From the NCBI GenBank assembly GCA_051252005.1, contig JBPOEZ010000005.1, forward strand, positions 253,955 through 317,954: a stretch of DNA of 64,000 bases, written 5' to 3'. The translations under genes and the position numbers were made by a program. This document shows positions 14,724 through 23,627 of the stretch, piece after piece. Source of the DNA: JACOMS01 sp051252005. GTDB lineage: Bacteria; Pseudomonadota; Alphaproteobacteria; Caulobacterales; Maricaulaceae. Each line of letters starts with the position of its first letter. Position 1 is the stretch's first letter. Below the pieces are notes generated by a model, which saw only the letters and a list, made by a program, of their open reading frames with translations, had not been told where the DNA came from and did no database searches.

Positions 14724-17486
14724 ATGAATGCTGTCGAAATTGAAGAAGCTATATCGGACTTGGTTATTCAGCCCTTTGACCCGGCTGAATTTCCGTTCCA
14801 GTTCCTCGAATCTTTCGGAAACAAAGAAACCACACTCAAACGCCTTCGTAAGGGCTCGTCAAACCGTTCAGACGTGTCAGGAGCGGTGCTGCAGCGTAAT
14901 AACATACATATCCTCGTCACAGACAAGGGGGCTGTGGAGGACGGTTTAAGGGCCTTACGCGACAGCCCGAAGACCGAACAACAAAAAGCCAAGTACATTC
15001 TCGCAACCGATGGACAAGACCTTCAGGCCGAGAACCTGTCGGACGGTCAAACCATCGCTTGTGCGTTCACTGACCTGCCAACGCATTTTGGATTTCTCTT
15101 ACCACTGGCGGGAATATCTACCGTCAAGGAAATCAAGAACAACCCCATCGACATCAAGGCTACGGGGCGTTTGGATAAGCTGTATGTCGAACTTCTGAAA
15201 ATGAATGAGGATTGGGCTAAGCAAGATACTCGCGAAGACTTTAATCACTTCATGGCGCAACTCATATTTTGTTTCTTTGCCGAAGACACAGGCATCTTCA
15301 ACGGTGATGACTTGTTCACCAATCAAGTTCGGGAAATGTCAGAGGGTGACGGGTCTAATACGCACGAAATAATACAGAATATTTTTGAAGCGATGAATCT
15401 AGACCCGCGAAAGAATGAACGTGAGGGCGTGCGGCCATATGCAAATAAATTCCCCTATGTGAACGGCGGTCTGTTCGGGAATGTGATACGAGTTCCGAAG
15501 TTCTCCAAAATCGCACGAACCTATTTATTACGCGCAGGTGAACTCGATTGGACGGCCATCAATCCAGATATTTTCGGGTCGATGATACAGGCGGTGGCCG
15601 ATGATGAAGAACGCGGGTCATTGGGCATGCACTACACATCCGTCCCAAACATATTAAAAGTTTTGAACCCGCTATTCCTTGATAGCCTCAATGATGATTT
15701 GGAAAAGGCCGGAAGCAATAAACAACAGTTAGGCAAACTTAAAAAACGTCTGGCACACATCCGCGTCTTTGACCCTGCGTGTGGTTCGGGGAACTTCCTT
15801 GTGATTGCCTATAAGAAGATGCGGGAGATTGAACACAAGGCCAATCTCGCAGGTGGATGGGAACCGTCCAAGTCTATCATTCCGATAAGGAACTTTCGGG
15901 GCATCGAGATTAAAAGCTTCGCCACCGAAATCGCGCGCCTGGCGCTGATTATCGCGGAATATCAATGCGACGAACTTTACATGGGACAACGTGAAGCTTT
16001 GGCACTGTTCCTACCACTGGAAAAATCAAACTGGATTGTCTGCGGTAATGCGTTGCGGCTGGACTGGTTATCGATTTGTCCGCCAACGGGAGAGACGAGT
16101 GTTAAGCTTCACGGCGACGATTTATTCAATACACCGCTGGACCAAAGCGAAATCGATTTCGATAATGAAGGCGGTGAGACCTATATTTGCGGAAACCCAC
16201 CATACCTAGGCAGCACATGGCAATCCAAAGAGCAAAAAGATGATTTGAAACAGATTTTTGACGGGCGGTCAAAAAGCTGGAAGTCGCTGGATTATGTCGC
16301 TGGTTGGTTCATGAAGGGTGCGGACTATCTCACACAGACGGATGGGGTATGTGCGTTCGTGTCCACCAATTCAATTTGTCAGGGGCAGCAAGTGCCTATC
16401 CTTTGGCCACTCGTTTTCGGTTCACGCAATGAGATTGTCTTTGCGCACACTAGTTTCAAATGGAACAATTTAGCTTCCCACAATGCAGGCGTTACTGTGG
16501 CGATTATTGGCTTGTCACGAGTAAAATTGCCTAAACGGTTATTTGAACCCGTCAATGACAATGACGTGAATGAGCGTGTCGTTGAGAATATAAATGCTTA
16601 CTTGGTTGGTGGGGTAAATGTTTTTGTAAACCGAACTCATCAGGGGGTGGGCGAACAGGCTGAAATGTTAAGGGGCAATATGCCTTATGACGGCGGCAAC
16701 CTTCTTCTTACCCGATACGAACGGGATGGTCTTCATCTTTCATCTGAACAAGAGGATACATTTATTCGCCGTATCTATGGTTCTGCTGAATTCATACAGG
16801 GCAAAGAACGATATTGTCTTTGGGTAGAAGATAAAGACTTGGAAGAAGCGCTATCCATTCATCCAATAAAGAAGCGAATCGATGCGGTTAAAAAAATGCG
16901 TTTGGCCAGTCGCGATAAGGGAGCAAATGCAATGGCAGCATATGCGCATAAATTTAGAGAAATGGAGATTGGAAAAGCGCACGCTTTGGTCCTTGGTGGC
17001 GTTTCATCCGAAACACGAGATTATTTTCCAGTGGGTCTAGTTGGAGACGACACAACTATAACCAATCTAGCCTTCGCCCTTTACGACGCTCCCCTATGGA
17101 ACATGGCCCTCATCGCCTCGAAAATTCATCTCGTGTGGATTGCAACGGTCTGCGGAAAACTAAAAACCGATTACCGCTACTCTAATACGATGGGGTGGAA
17201 CACATTCCCGGTTCCCAAACTCACCGAGAAAAACAAATCCGACCTGACTCGCTCCGCTGAAAACATCCTGCTCGCACGCGAAGCCCACTTTCCCGCCACC
17301 ATCGCTGACCTTTATAAACCTGCATCTGATAAACATAAAGGCATGCCCGAAAACCTACGCGCGGCCCATGACGAAAACGACCGCATCCTAGAAGAAATCT
17401 ACATAGGCCGCCGCTTCAAAAACGACACCGAACGCCTAGAAAGACTGTTTGAGATGTATACGGATATGACGAACAAAGTTGTGTGA
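14724..17486 (+). CDS. MmeI-like class I DNA methyltransferase, no visible nuclease motif
   Basis: The 920 aa have the length of MmeI, whose fused architecture is N-terminal nuclease, helical spacer, methyltransferase, target recognition and C-terminal domain. Here the SAM-binding motif I is DPACGSG at residues 350-356 and the catalytic NPPY is at 491-494, which predicts amino-methylation of adenine. The N-terminal region (LKRLRKGSSN to LQRNNIHILVTDKG) aligns by eye with the MmeI-like nuclease domain, but I see no D-x9-E-x-K. It may therefore only methylate, with cutting left to the genes downstream. It is the first gene of a co-directional cluster and is divergent from the SRAP gene. Confidence 0.9.
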   Translation: MNAVEIEEAISDLVIQPFDPAEFPFQFLESFGNKETTLKRLRKGSSNRSDVSGAVLQRNNIHILVTDKGAVEDGLRALRDSPKTEQQKAKYILATDGQDLQAENLSDGQTIACAFTDLPTHFGFLLPLAGISTVKEIKNNPIDIKATGRLDKLYVELLKMNEDWAKQDTREDFNHFMAQLIFCFFAEDTGIFNGDDLFTNQVREMSEGDGSNTHEIIQNIFEAMNLDPRKNEREGVRPYANKFPYVNGGLFGNVIRVPKFSKIARTYLLRAGELDWTAINPDIFGSMIQAVADDEERGSLGMHYTSVPNILKVLNPLFLDSLNDDLEKAGSNKQQLGKLKKRLAHIRVFDPACGSGNFLVIAYKKMREIEHKANLAGGWEPSKSIIPIRNFRGIEIKSFATEIARLALIIAEYQCDELYMGQREALALFLPLEKSNWIVCGNALRLDWLSICPPTGETSVKLHGDDLFNTPLDQSEIDFDNEGGETYICGNPPYLGSTWQSKEQKDDLKQIFDGRSKSWKSLDYVAGWFMKGADYLTQTDGVCAFVSTNSICQGQQVPILWPLVFGSRNEIVFAHTSFKWNNLASHNAGVTVAIIGLSRVKLPKRLFEPVNDNDVNERVVENINAYLVGGVNVFVNRTHQGVGEQAEMLRGNMPYDGGNLLLTRYERDGLHLSSEQEDTFIRRIYGSAEFIQGKERYCLWVEDKDLEEALSIHPIKKRIDAVKKMRLASRDKGANAMAAYAHKFREMEIGKAHALVLGGVSSETRDYFPVGLVGDDTTITNLAFALYDAPLWNMALIASKIHLVWIATVCGKLKTDYRYSNTMGWNTFPVPKLTEKNKSDLTRSAENILLAREAHFPATIADLYKPASDKHKGMPENLRAAHDENDRILEEIYIGRRFKNDTERLERLFEMYTDMTNKVV

Positions 17487-17512
17487 TGACTTGAACGAAA
17501 CAAGGGGAAAGT

Positions 17513-19006
17513 ATGACTACAAATACATTTATAGATGCATCTCATGGAACGTTGGTGCAACACATAGAGTCTGGAAACGTTTGGCTAACAGAATTTGAAC
17601 AGGGCATCGTTTCAGATTGGGAACCTGAACATTGGGGTGCAGATGGTTTTACTAATATTAGAGATGCGCTTAAATTCATCGAAGATAGTGAAAACGGAGT
17701 GCTAATGCTGGCTTATTCCAATCAAGGCGATAAACCGCACCTTGTTGGGATTTACCAATTGGACACTAGCGAAACCGTACATCTACACGACTATATATCT
17801 TTAGATTCCTTGGAAAACTTAACAGTCGAAGAGGCAAAATATTGGGTTCATGCTTTTAAGGCGGTAAGAGGATGGAAGTATGTTGGTGACCCCGTTAACC
17901 CTGAAGTATTGTTCCCCGAAACGTTTTCATCTTTAGAAAGTTCGGATGCAGAAGCAACGAAAATTTCAGATGGCAATGTAGACCGATTGTTGGAATTCGA
18001 TTGGGAAGAACACGGCGTTTATTCTAATGACCCATTTGAGGGAAAACCTTCTGTTTATATAAAAGGCGCGTATGGATTTGACCCTCCTAGTTGGGGCTGC
18101 GTTGGGTGGAAGACACCGGGGCGTGCGCAAACCTTAATCAAGAAAACAACAAACCCTTTCTTAATGGCGATTTGGGTGACTGTTGGTGCAGACAGCCCTG
18201 CTGCAGGTAAGGTGGCGGGCTTTTTTGAATTAACGCATGAGACAGGGGCTCGCGCCAAATTCATATCTCCTGAACAGGATGCCAATCATGAACAGGGGGC
18301 TTGGGAGCACTCGTTACGAGCCAGTCGCGCGTGGGAAATCTTACCAGAATATCAACCTAAAATTAGAGAATTTTTTCCAGCAATCCATGAAAACAATAGA
18401 GCATTAACAACCGCAACGTCGGGCGGAATTATTCCTCCCATGTATGTTGAAGCCTTGAGGAAACTACCCCGACGGGAAATTGAAGTTTATGGAGTCAATC
18501 GCTCAATAGACGGTTCAATATCCGTTCCAAGCACTTCTGGTTTAGTACGCGGTGGAAACGGTAGAAAGGGAGGATATACAGTTGGTGAACCACGACAGAC
18601 CCAAAAAGAATTGTATATTTTAGAATTGAAAAGCGAGCAGGATGCACACGTAGAAAAATATATGGGACACAAAGTTGGCAGGGAGAGAATATTCAAAGTC
18701 GGACTATCCATGTCACCACAATCGAGATGTGACACCCTAAATAATGCATTGCCAAACGGTGCTTACTATTGGGAAGTCATTAGAACTACCCTTCTGGACA
18801 ACCACGAAAGATATTCCAATTTTGACGTTGCCAAAGCTGGTGAGGATGCGATGAAATCCCACTTAGCGCAAAAGCACCGTGACAATACAGATTCCACCAA
18901 ACATTTAGGCGGAGAGTTTTACTTGGTAGAAACCGCCTCAATCGAAGAGGCTTGGAATATTGGACGAGAGACTGCGTTAAAGGCTGAAAGAGAGAACAAT
19001 GGGTGA
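17513..19006 (+). CDS. Multidomain protein with C-terminal GIY-YIG-like nuclease domain
   Basis: The 497-aa protein seems to have three parts. Residues 1-150 hold NVWLTEFEQGIVSDWEPEHWG and a VGIYQLD strand. Residues 180-290 hold KGAYGFDPPSWGCVGWKTPGR and AGFFELTHETG, which recall EVE/PUA-like readers of modified bases (a weak, visual comparison). The C-terminal 130 residues start with LYILEL (Tyr368) and IFKVGLS (Gly397), then R-C-D-T-L-N, a Glu in GEDAMKSHL and GGEFYLV, the order of GIY-YIG nucleases. GGGGAAAG precedes ATG 17513. Its last 8 nt overlap the next gene. A reader plus nuclease would suit restriction of modified DNA, but that is inferred. Confidence 0.7.
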   Translation: MTTNTFIDASHGTLVQHIESGNVWLTEFEQGIVSDWEPEHWGADGFTNIRDALKFIEDSENGVLMLAYSNQGDKPHLVGIYQLDTSETVHLHDYISLDSLENLTVEEAKYWVHAFKAVRGWKYVGDPVNPEVLFPETFSSLESSDAEATKISDGNVDRLLEFDWEEHGVYSNDPFEGKPSVYIKGAYGFDPPSWGCVGWKTPGRAQTLIKKTTNPFLMAIWVTVGADSPAAGKVAGFFELTHETGARAKFISPEQDANHEQGAWEHSLRASRAWEILPEYQPKIREFFPAIHENNRALTTATSGGIIPPMYVEALRKLPRREIEVYGVNRSIDGSISVPSTSGLVRGGNGRKGGYTVGEPRQTQKELYILELKSEQDAHVEKYMGHKVGRERIFKVGLSMSPQSRCDTLNNALPNGAYYWEVIRTTLLDNHERYSNFDVAKAGEDAMKSHLAQKHRDNTDSTKHLGGEFYLVETASIEEAWNIGRETALKAERENNG

Positions 19007-19901
19007 TTTAAAACTATTCACTATTGGCACCAAGCAAGTTGATGAACTTGAAGGCCGTGCCGCAGGGCTCGAACGTTCTCTTCAAGTCATTTTTGAAAGA
19101 AACCTTGAAACGCTTTTGGGCGTAAGATTTCTGGAATCTGAATATTCAACGTCGCACGGCGGACGCATGGATACACTTGGGATTGATGAAAACGGATGTC
19201 CGGTAATTATCGAATACAAACGCGACCGAAGTGAAAATGTTATCAATCAAGGTTTGTTTTATCTTGATTGGCTGATGGACCATAAGGCCGCATTTGAGTT
19301 GATTGTTCAAAATAGATTGGGGCGCGACGAAGCGGACAAGATTGAATGGTCGGCCCCACGCCTTGTTTGCATTGCGAGTGACTTCACGAAGTATGATGAG
19401 CATGCCGTCAATCAGATGCACAGGAATATTGAACTTATTCGTTACCGTAGATTTGGGGACGACTTGCTTCTGTTGGACCTTTTGACAGCTGCGAGTGCTG
19501 CCAAAAATTCGACTTCAAGTTCTTCTTCATCAAAAGGGCATAGCTATACGACTGTTTCGAAACATCTGGAAAATGCCAATGAAAATCTAACAACCCTGTT
19601 CGAAGATATTAGAGACTTCATGATTAGTCGTGGAGACGATGTGCAGGAACGCACTATGAAGTTTTATGTGGCTTTCACGCGCATAAAGAACTTTGCGTGT
19701 GTTGAAATAAAAACTGGTATCAGTGTCATCCGATTGTACTTAAAAGTTAACCCGGCATCTATCGATTTGGAGGATGGTTTTACGAGGGATATGAGGAACA
19801 CGAGTCATTTTGGAACGGGAGATTTGGAGGTTACTATCAAATCTTATGAAGACTTAGAGCGGGCAAAGCCTCTTATCCAAATGTCATATGAGGCTTCGTG
19901 A
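18999..19901 (+). CDS. NucS-like PD-(D/E)XK nuclease with DUF5655 domain
   Basis: The N-terminal domain resembles the catalytic domain of NucS/DUF91 nucleases. RMDTLGID (Asp58), PVIIEYKRD (Glu72, Lys74) and NQGLFYLDWL (Gln84) form the D...E-x-K...Q site, and RSLQVIFERNLETLLGVRFLESEY leads into it. The C-terminal 110 residues (LFEDIRDFMI, VQERTMKFYVAFTRIKNFACVEIK, HFGTGDLEVTIKSYEDLERAKPLI) are a DUF5655 domain. A Ser-rich linker near residues 165-180 joins the two. ATG 18999 overlaps the upstream gene by 8 nt, and the stop overlaps the next start, so translation is coupled along the cluster. Confidence 0.88.
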   Translation: MGDLKLFTIGTKQVDELEGRAAGLERSLQVIFERNLETLLGVRFLESEYSTSHGGRMDTLGIDENGCPVIIEYKRDRSENVINQGLFYLDWLMDHKAAFELIVQNRLGRDEADKIEWSAPRLVCIASDFTKYDEHAVNQMHRNIELIRYRRFGDDLLLLDLLTAASAAKNSTSSSSSSKGHSYTTVSKHLENANENLTTLFEDIRDFMISRGDDVQERTMKFYVAFTRIKNFACVEIKTGISVIRLYLKVNPASIDLEDGFTRDMRNTSHFGTGDLEVTIKSYEDLERAKPLIQMSYEAS

Positions 19902-21967
19902 TGACCAATCCCAACCTACCAGAAACAACCATCAATCTTTCACAGTCAGGCGCGTCCAAAAAATCTGACGAACTTGGTATGCGGGAGATGCAGGCCCGTG
20001 CGTACGCAAAGCGGGGGTATCAGTATCTTCTTATTAAGTCTCCACCCGCATCTGGTAAGTCGAGAGCCTTGATGTTTGTCGCGCTCGACAAGCTTCATAA
20101 CCAAGGCGTCAAAAAGGCCATTATCGTCGTTCCTGAACGCTCTATCGGGGGAAGTTTTTCAAACACGCCATTGACTGATTTCGGCTTCTACTATGACTTT
20201 GAAGTCGAGCCTCAATGGAACTTGTGTAACGCACCCAATGCCGATGAGAAGCGGGCTAACCCATCGACTATCAAAGCGTTGGGTGAGTTCCTGCAAAGTG
20301 ACGACCGCATTCTGATTTGTACGCATGCAACGTTCCGGTTTGCTTTCGAAGAAATTGGCATTGACGCGTTTGATGATTGTCTCTTGGCGATAGATGAGTT
20401 TCATCACGTGTCGATGTCGGAAGATAACGTTCTTGGTCGTCACTTAGCTGACATCATCACACGTGATAAAGTTCATGTCGTGGCGATGACGGGAAGCTAC
20501 TTTCGCGGGGACGCTGTGCCGGTCCTGTCACCGGATGATGAAGAAAAGTTCGAGACGGTGACCTATACCTACTACGAACAACTCAATGGCTATGACTATT
20601 TGAAGTCTCTGTCATTGGGGTACTATTTCTATTCAGGACGTTACCTAAGCGCGATATCCGAAGTCCTAGACCCCAATAAAAAAACAATCATACACATCCC
20701 GAATGTAAATGCGCGAGAGAGTACAAAAGACAAAATCAAAGAAGCCGAAGACATCATGGTGTCTCTTGGGACATGGAAATACAAAGACCCTGATACAGGT
20801 TTTCACATCATTGAGACCCCCGAAGGCAAAACCTTAAAAGTCGCTGACCTTGTGGAAGATGAAAAAAGCCGTGAACAGGTCATGTCTTCACTGAAAGACG
20901 AACGCGCGAATGCTGACCGTGATTGGGTCGACATTATCATTGCGCTTGGTATGGCCAAGGAAGGCTTTGACTGGATATGGTGTGAACATGCGTTGACGGT
21001 CGGCTACCGGTCGTCCCTCACAGAAATTGTCCAAATCATTGGCCGCGCGACAAGAGACGCCCCGCATAAGACCAGCGCGAAGTTTACCAACCTCATTGCC
21101 GAACCTGATGCATCTGAAGGGGCTGTGACGGACGCGATAAATGACACGCTCAAAGCTATCGCGGCATCGCTGTTGATGGAACAGGTTCTCATACCCAATT
21201 TCAAGTTCACGCCAAAGCGTCTTCCGGACAATCCACAAGACGGTTTTGAATATGGTGAAGGCGGCTATGACAATGGCAAAACCAATGTCGGCGTCAATGA
21301 AGCGCAAACAGAGTTTCATATTGAAATCAAAGACCTCAAAGAACCGACAACGCCTGAAGGCAAACGGGTCTGTGACGAGGACATCAAAGAACTTGTTGCC
21401 GCCGTGCTTCAGGATAAGACGACTGTTGAACAAGGCCTGTTCAATGAGGACGCAATCCCGGAAGAGACGACGGTCGTGCGCACCATGAATATTGTTCGTA
21501 AGCGTTACCCCAACCTTCCTGATGAAGACCAAGAAGCCGCACGGCAGCGTGTGGTGGCCGCGATGAATATGATTGAGATGGCCGGTAAGGGTGTGGAAGC
21601 GTTGGAGAAAGACGGCGTTGACGTGAAAGCCAATACAGCGCTTCTACAAGGCATTCGCAGATTTGCTACAGATGTGAGAGATTTAGACGTAGACCTTATC
21701 GATTCCATCAATCCGTTCCAGTCGGCTTACTCTATACTGTCAAAGACGATGGACGAGAAAACCCTGAAGCAACTTAAGTCAGTGATATCGGGGAAGAAGT
21801 TAAGTATACCCTACGAGGAAGCCCGTGAACTGGCTGTGAGAGCGTTAAAGTTCAAAAACGAACGCGGCGTCGCCCCATCGCCAACCGCTGCTGACCCGTG
21901 GGAACGCCGTATGGCTGACGGTATTGCAGCCCTTGCACGGCATAATGCCAAGAAGAAAACCACGTGA
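19901..21967 (+). CDS. SF2 DEAD/DEAH-type helicase, restriction-associated
   Basis: The motor protein has the helicase motifs in order: Walker A PPASGKS (residues 49-55 counting from GTG 19898), DEFH box (166-169 on the same count), VVAMTGSYF (motif III) and IGRATRDAP (motif VI). A long C-terminal helical region of about 230 residues follows, without a nuclease motif I can see. By analogy with other restriction systems it may translocate along DNA and feed the separate nucleases. ATG 19901 shares one base with the previous stop (TGATG); GTG 19898 is an alternative with a 4-nt overlap. The stop overlaps the next GTG by 4 nt. Confidence 0.88.
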   Translation: MTNPNLPETTINLSQSGASKKSDELGMREMQARAYAKRGYQYLLIKSPPASGKSRALMFVALDKLHNQGVKKAIIVVPERSIGGSFSNTPLTDFGFYYDFEVEPQWNLCNAPNADEKRANPSTIKALGEFLQSDDRILICTHATFRFAFEEIGIDAFDDCLLAIDEFHHVSMSEDNVLGRHLADIITRDKVHVVAMTGSYFRGDAVPVLSPDDEEKFETVTYTYYEQLNGYDYLKSLSLGYYFYSGRYLSAISEVLDPNKKTIIHIPNVNARESTKDKIKEAEDIMVSLGTWKYKDPDTGFHIIETPEGKTLKVADLVEDEKSREQVMSSLKDERANADRDWVDIIIALGMAKEGFDWIWCEHALTVGYRSSLTEIVQIIGRATRDAPHKTSAKFTNLIAEPDASEGAVTDAINDTLKAIAASLLMEQVLIPNFKFTPKRLPDNPQDGFEYGEGGYDNGKTNVGVNEAQTEFHIEIKDLKEPTTPEGKRVCDEDIKELVAAVLQDKTTVEQGLFNEDAIPEETTVVRTMNIVRKRYPNLPDEDQEAARQRVVAAMNMIEMAGKGVEALEKDGVDVKANTALLQGIRRFATDVRDLDVDLIDSINPFQSAYSILSKTMDEKTLKQLKSVISGKKLSIPYEEARELAVRALKFKNERGVAPSPTAADPWERRMADGIAALARHNAKKKTT

Positions 21968-23124
21968 ACGATTTATCAGACGAAGACCTGTTGGCCGCAC
22001 TTGGCGTTGAAGTCGAAGCTGAAAAGCCCAAAGCCTATACGCCTTTGGAAGCACGGTTGATTGCGGGTTTCGAAGACATTCTCAAATTTGTGGAAGACCA
22101 TAAGCGCGTTCCCCAACACGGCGAAGACAACGATATTTTTGAACGGCTTTACGCGGTCAGGCTCGACCAGTTACGAACGAATGAACAGGCACTAGGCTTG
22201 TTGAGCCGCATGGACGAGGATGGTTTGTTACAGGGTAAGGCTTATGACGCCCCGGAAGACGATGACGCACTGTTGGCTGAACTTGGTGTTGAAAGCGGTG
22301 TTCAAGAAGACATCACAGCGCTTAAACATGTGTCACCCATCGCCCATCGCCGCGCGGCTGAAGAAGTAGCCAGCCGTGAGGTCTGTCGTGACTTTGATAA
22401 GTTTGAACCTTTATTCGAACAGGTGCGGTCCGACTTGGAAACTGGACTTAGAGAGACAAGGACTTCAGCTACACAACATGACTTCGACGTTGAGAGCTTT
22501 TTTATACTAGGTGGGCAACTCGTCTACATAGCTGAAAAGGGTAAAGAGTTTGAGGCAACGGGTAAAAATGTGTTCGATGCGAGACTTAGGGTGATTTTCG
22601 ATAATGGAACAGAAAGCAATATGTTACTGCGGTCTCTTCAAAGGGCTTTAAACGCGGATGAAAGTGGCAGAACAATCACTTCGCTCGATGCAGGACCCCT
22701 GTTCGACGACGCCGAAGAAAACCAAACGGGTATCATCTACGTTCTTCGGTCAAAATCAGAACTTTCTGAAATCCTGCCCATACGTGATGCTATCGTGAAA
22801 ATCGGCGTGACAAGCGGTGATGTCAAAAAAAGGCTCACAGGTGCGTCCAAGCATGCGACCTATTTGCTTGGTGATGTCGAAGTCGTCGATGAGTACGAAC
22901 TTTTCAATATCAACAGGCAGAAGTTAGAAAAGCTTCTTCACCACGTCTTTCAGGATGCACAGCTTCAGTTGATGATACCTGACCGCTTCGGAAATCCTGT
23001 TCATCCCAAGGAATGGTTCTTCGTGACACCGGACGCAGTGGCCAAGGCTGTGGAACTTATTCGGTCGGGTGAGATTAAGGAGTGGGTGTATGATGCGAAG
23101 TCGGCGGGGTTTGAGAGGGTTTGA
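21964..23124 (+). CDS. GIY-YIG nuclease (T5orf172-like), partner of the helicase
   Basis: GTG 21964 overlaps the helicase stop by 4 nt. The N-terminal 110 residues (LSDEDLLAALGVE, FERLYAVRLDQLR, LLSRMDEDGLL) form a conserved helical region that I associate with GIY-YIG proteins encoded beside helicases. A middle region follows, and then the nuclease domain: GIIYVLRS (Tyr259), VKIGVTSG (Gly281), KKRLTGA (Arg), KLEKLLHHVF (Glu) and KEWFFV. This is the T5orf172-type GIY-YIG layout. It is the second GIY-YIG domain in the cluster and the last gene before the right end of the island. Confidence 0.88.
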   Translation: MNDLSDEDLLAALGVEVEAEKPKAYTPLEARLIAGFEDILKFVEDHKRVPQHGEDNDIFERLYAVRLDQLRTNEQALGLLSRMDEDGLLQGKAYDAPEDDDALLAELGVESGVQEDITALKHVSPIAHRRAAEEVASREVCRDFDKFEPLFEQVRSDLETGLRETRTSATQHDFDVESFFILGGQLVYIAEKGKEFEATGKNVFDARLRVIFDNGTESNMLLRSLQRALNADESGRTITSLDAGPLFDDAEENQTGIIYVLRSKSELSEILPIRDAIVKIGVTSGDVKKRLTGASKHATYLLGDVEVVDEYELFNINRQKLEKLLHHVFQDAQLQLMIPDRFGNPVHPKEWFFVTPDAVAKAVELIRSGEIKEWVYDAKSAGFERV

Positions 23125-23321
23125 AGTCTATATAATATTCGGTGAGGTGCTTGAGACGTCATCTGACGGTCTTGATGACGGTTGGAACGATAAAACGGGT
23201 AATCTACAAGATATCTGCCCTACATAAACTTATAGAAGAGAAGTCAAGTCCGCGATAAGTTGTTTTAGTTTCGCAACCGTAGGCATGAATTTAGTTTAAA
23301 GTCGGTAGTATTTTAATTGGT

Positions 23322-23341
23322 TGGGGGTCTATTTGGGGGTC
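23322..23341 (+). repeat. Paired TGGGGGTC boxes, right arm
   Basis: TGGGGGTC lies at 23322-23329 and 23334-23341, with starts 12 bp apart. It repeats the left-end pair at 1114-1133 exactly in motif, spacing and orientation. The right pair ends 49 bp before the att core. It lies in a 267-nt stretch after the last island gene that otherwise shows no gene. Confidence 0.5.
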
Positions 23342-23390
23342 AGCAAATTGACATCAGGTAAAAAGTCAATATAATACATGATGTTGAGTT

Positions 23391-23413
23391 GAAAAAATGG
23401 TGCCCCCACACGG
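23391..23413 (+). repeat. Right attachment site (att core in tRNA-Thr 3' end)
   Basis: This is the second copy of the 23-bp direct repeat at 975-997. Most of it is the 3' end of the tRNA-Thr gene on the minus strand, and the rest is the flanking A-run. The tRNA remains complete on this side. Confidence 0.88.
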
Positions 23414-23473
23414 ACTCGAACCGCGGACCCCCTGATTACAAATCAGGTGCTCTACCAGCTGAGCTATAGGGGC
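23398..23473 (-). tRNA. tRNA-Thr (anticodon TGU)
   Basis: The 76-nt cloverleaf can be drawn by hand. The acceptor stem GCCCCTA pairs with TGGGGGC, followed by discriminator A and an encoded CCA. The anticodon stem CCTGA/TCAGG closes the loop TTTGTAA, giving anticodon TGT, which reads ACA threonine codons. The T-arm contains GGTTCGAGTCC. Its 3' end serves as the integration site of the island to the left. Confidence 0.95.
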
Positions 23474-23527
23474 ATCTGGTGTTTTGCTGCGCGGGATTTA
23501 ACGTTCCTTTGGCAGCCTTGCAAGTGG

Positions 23528-23580
23528 TTTTTTCAGGCCCGAGGTAAAAAAATACCTTGTAGAAATTATGGGCCTGAAAA
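23528..23580. terminator. Nested inverted repeat between tRNA-Thr and rplT
   Basis: TTTTCAGGCCC (23530-23540) pairs with GGGCCTGAAAA (23570-23580), and AGGTA/TACCT inside forms a second hairpin with an A-rich loop. It lies downstream of rplT on the minus strand. There is no U-run directly after the stem, so termination is plausible but not certain. A weaker stem that overlaps the rplT stop codon and is followed by TTTTTC is an alternative rplT terminator. Confidence 0.4.
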
Positions 23581-23627
23581 GAGCGGGCTAAATCCTATAT
23601 TTATAAGAAAAATGCCCGCTAGAGGTG

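Noticed and set aside
20888..21532. Long minus-strand open frame (214 codons) inside the helicase gene
   Set aside because: It is fully covered by a helicase with clear motifs on the plus strand; a shadow of codon bias.
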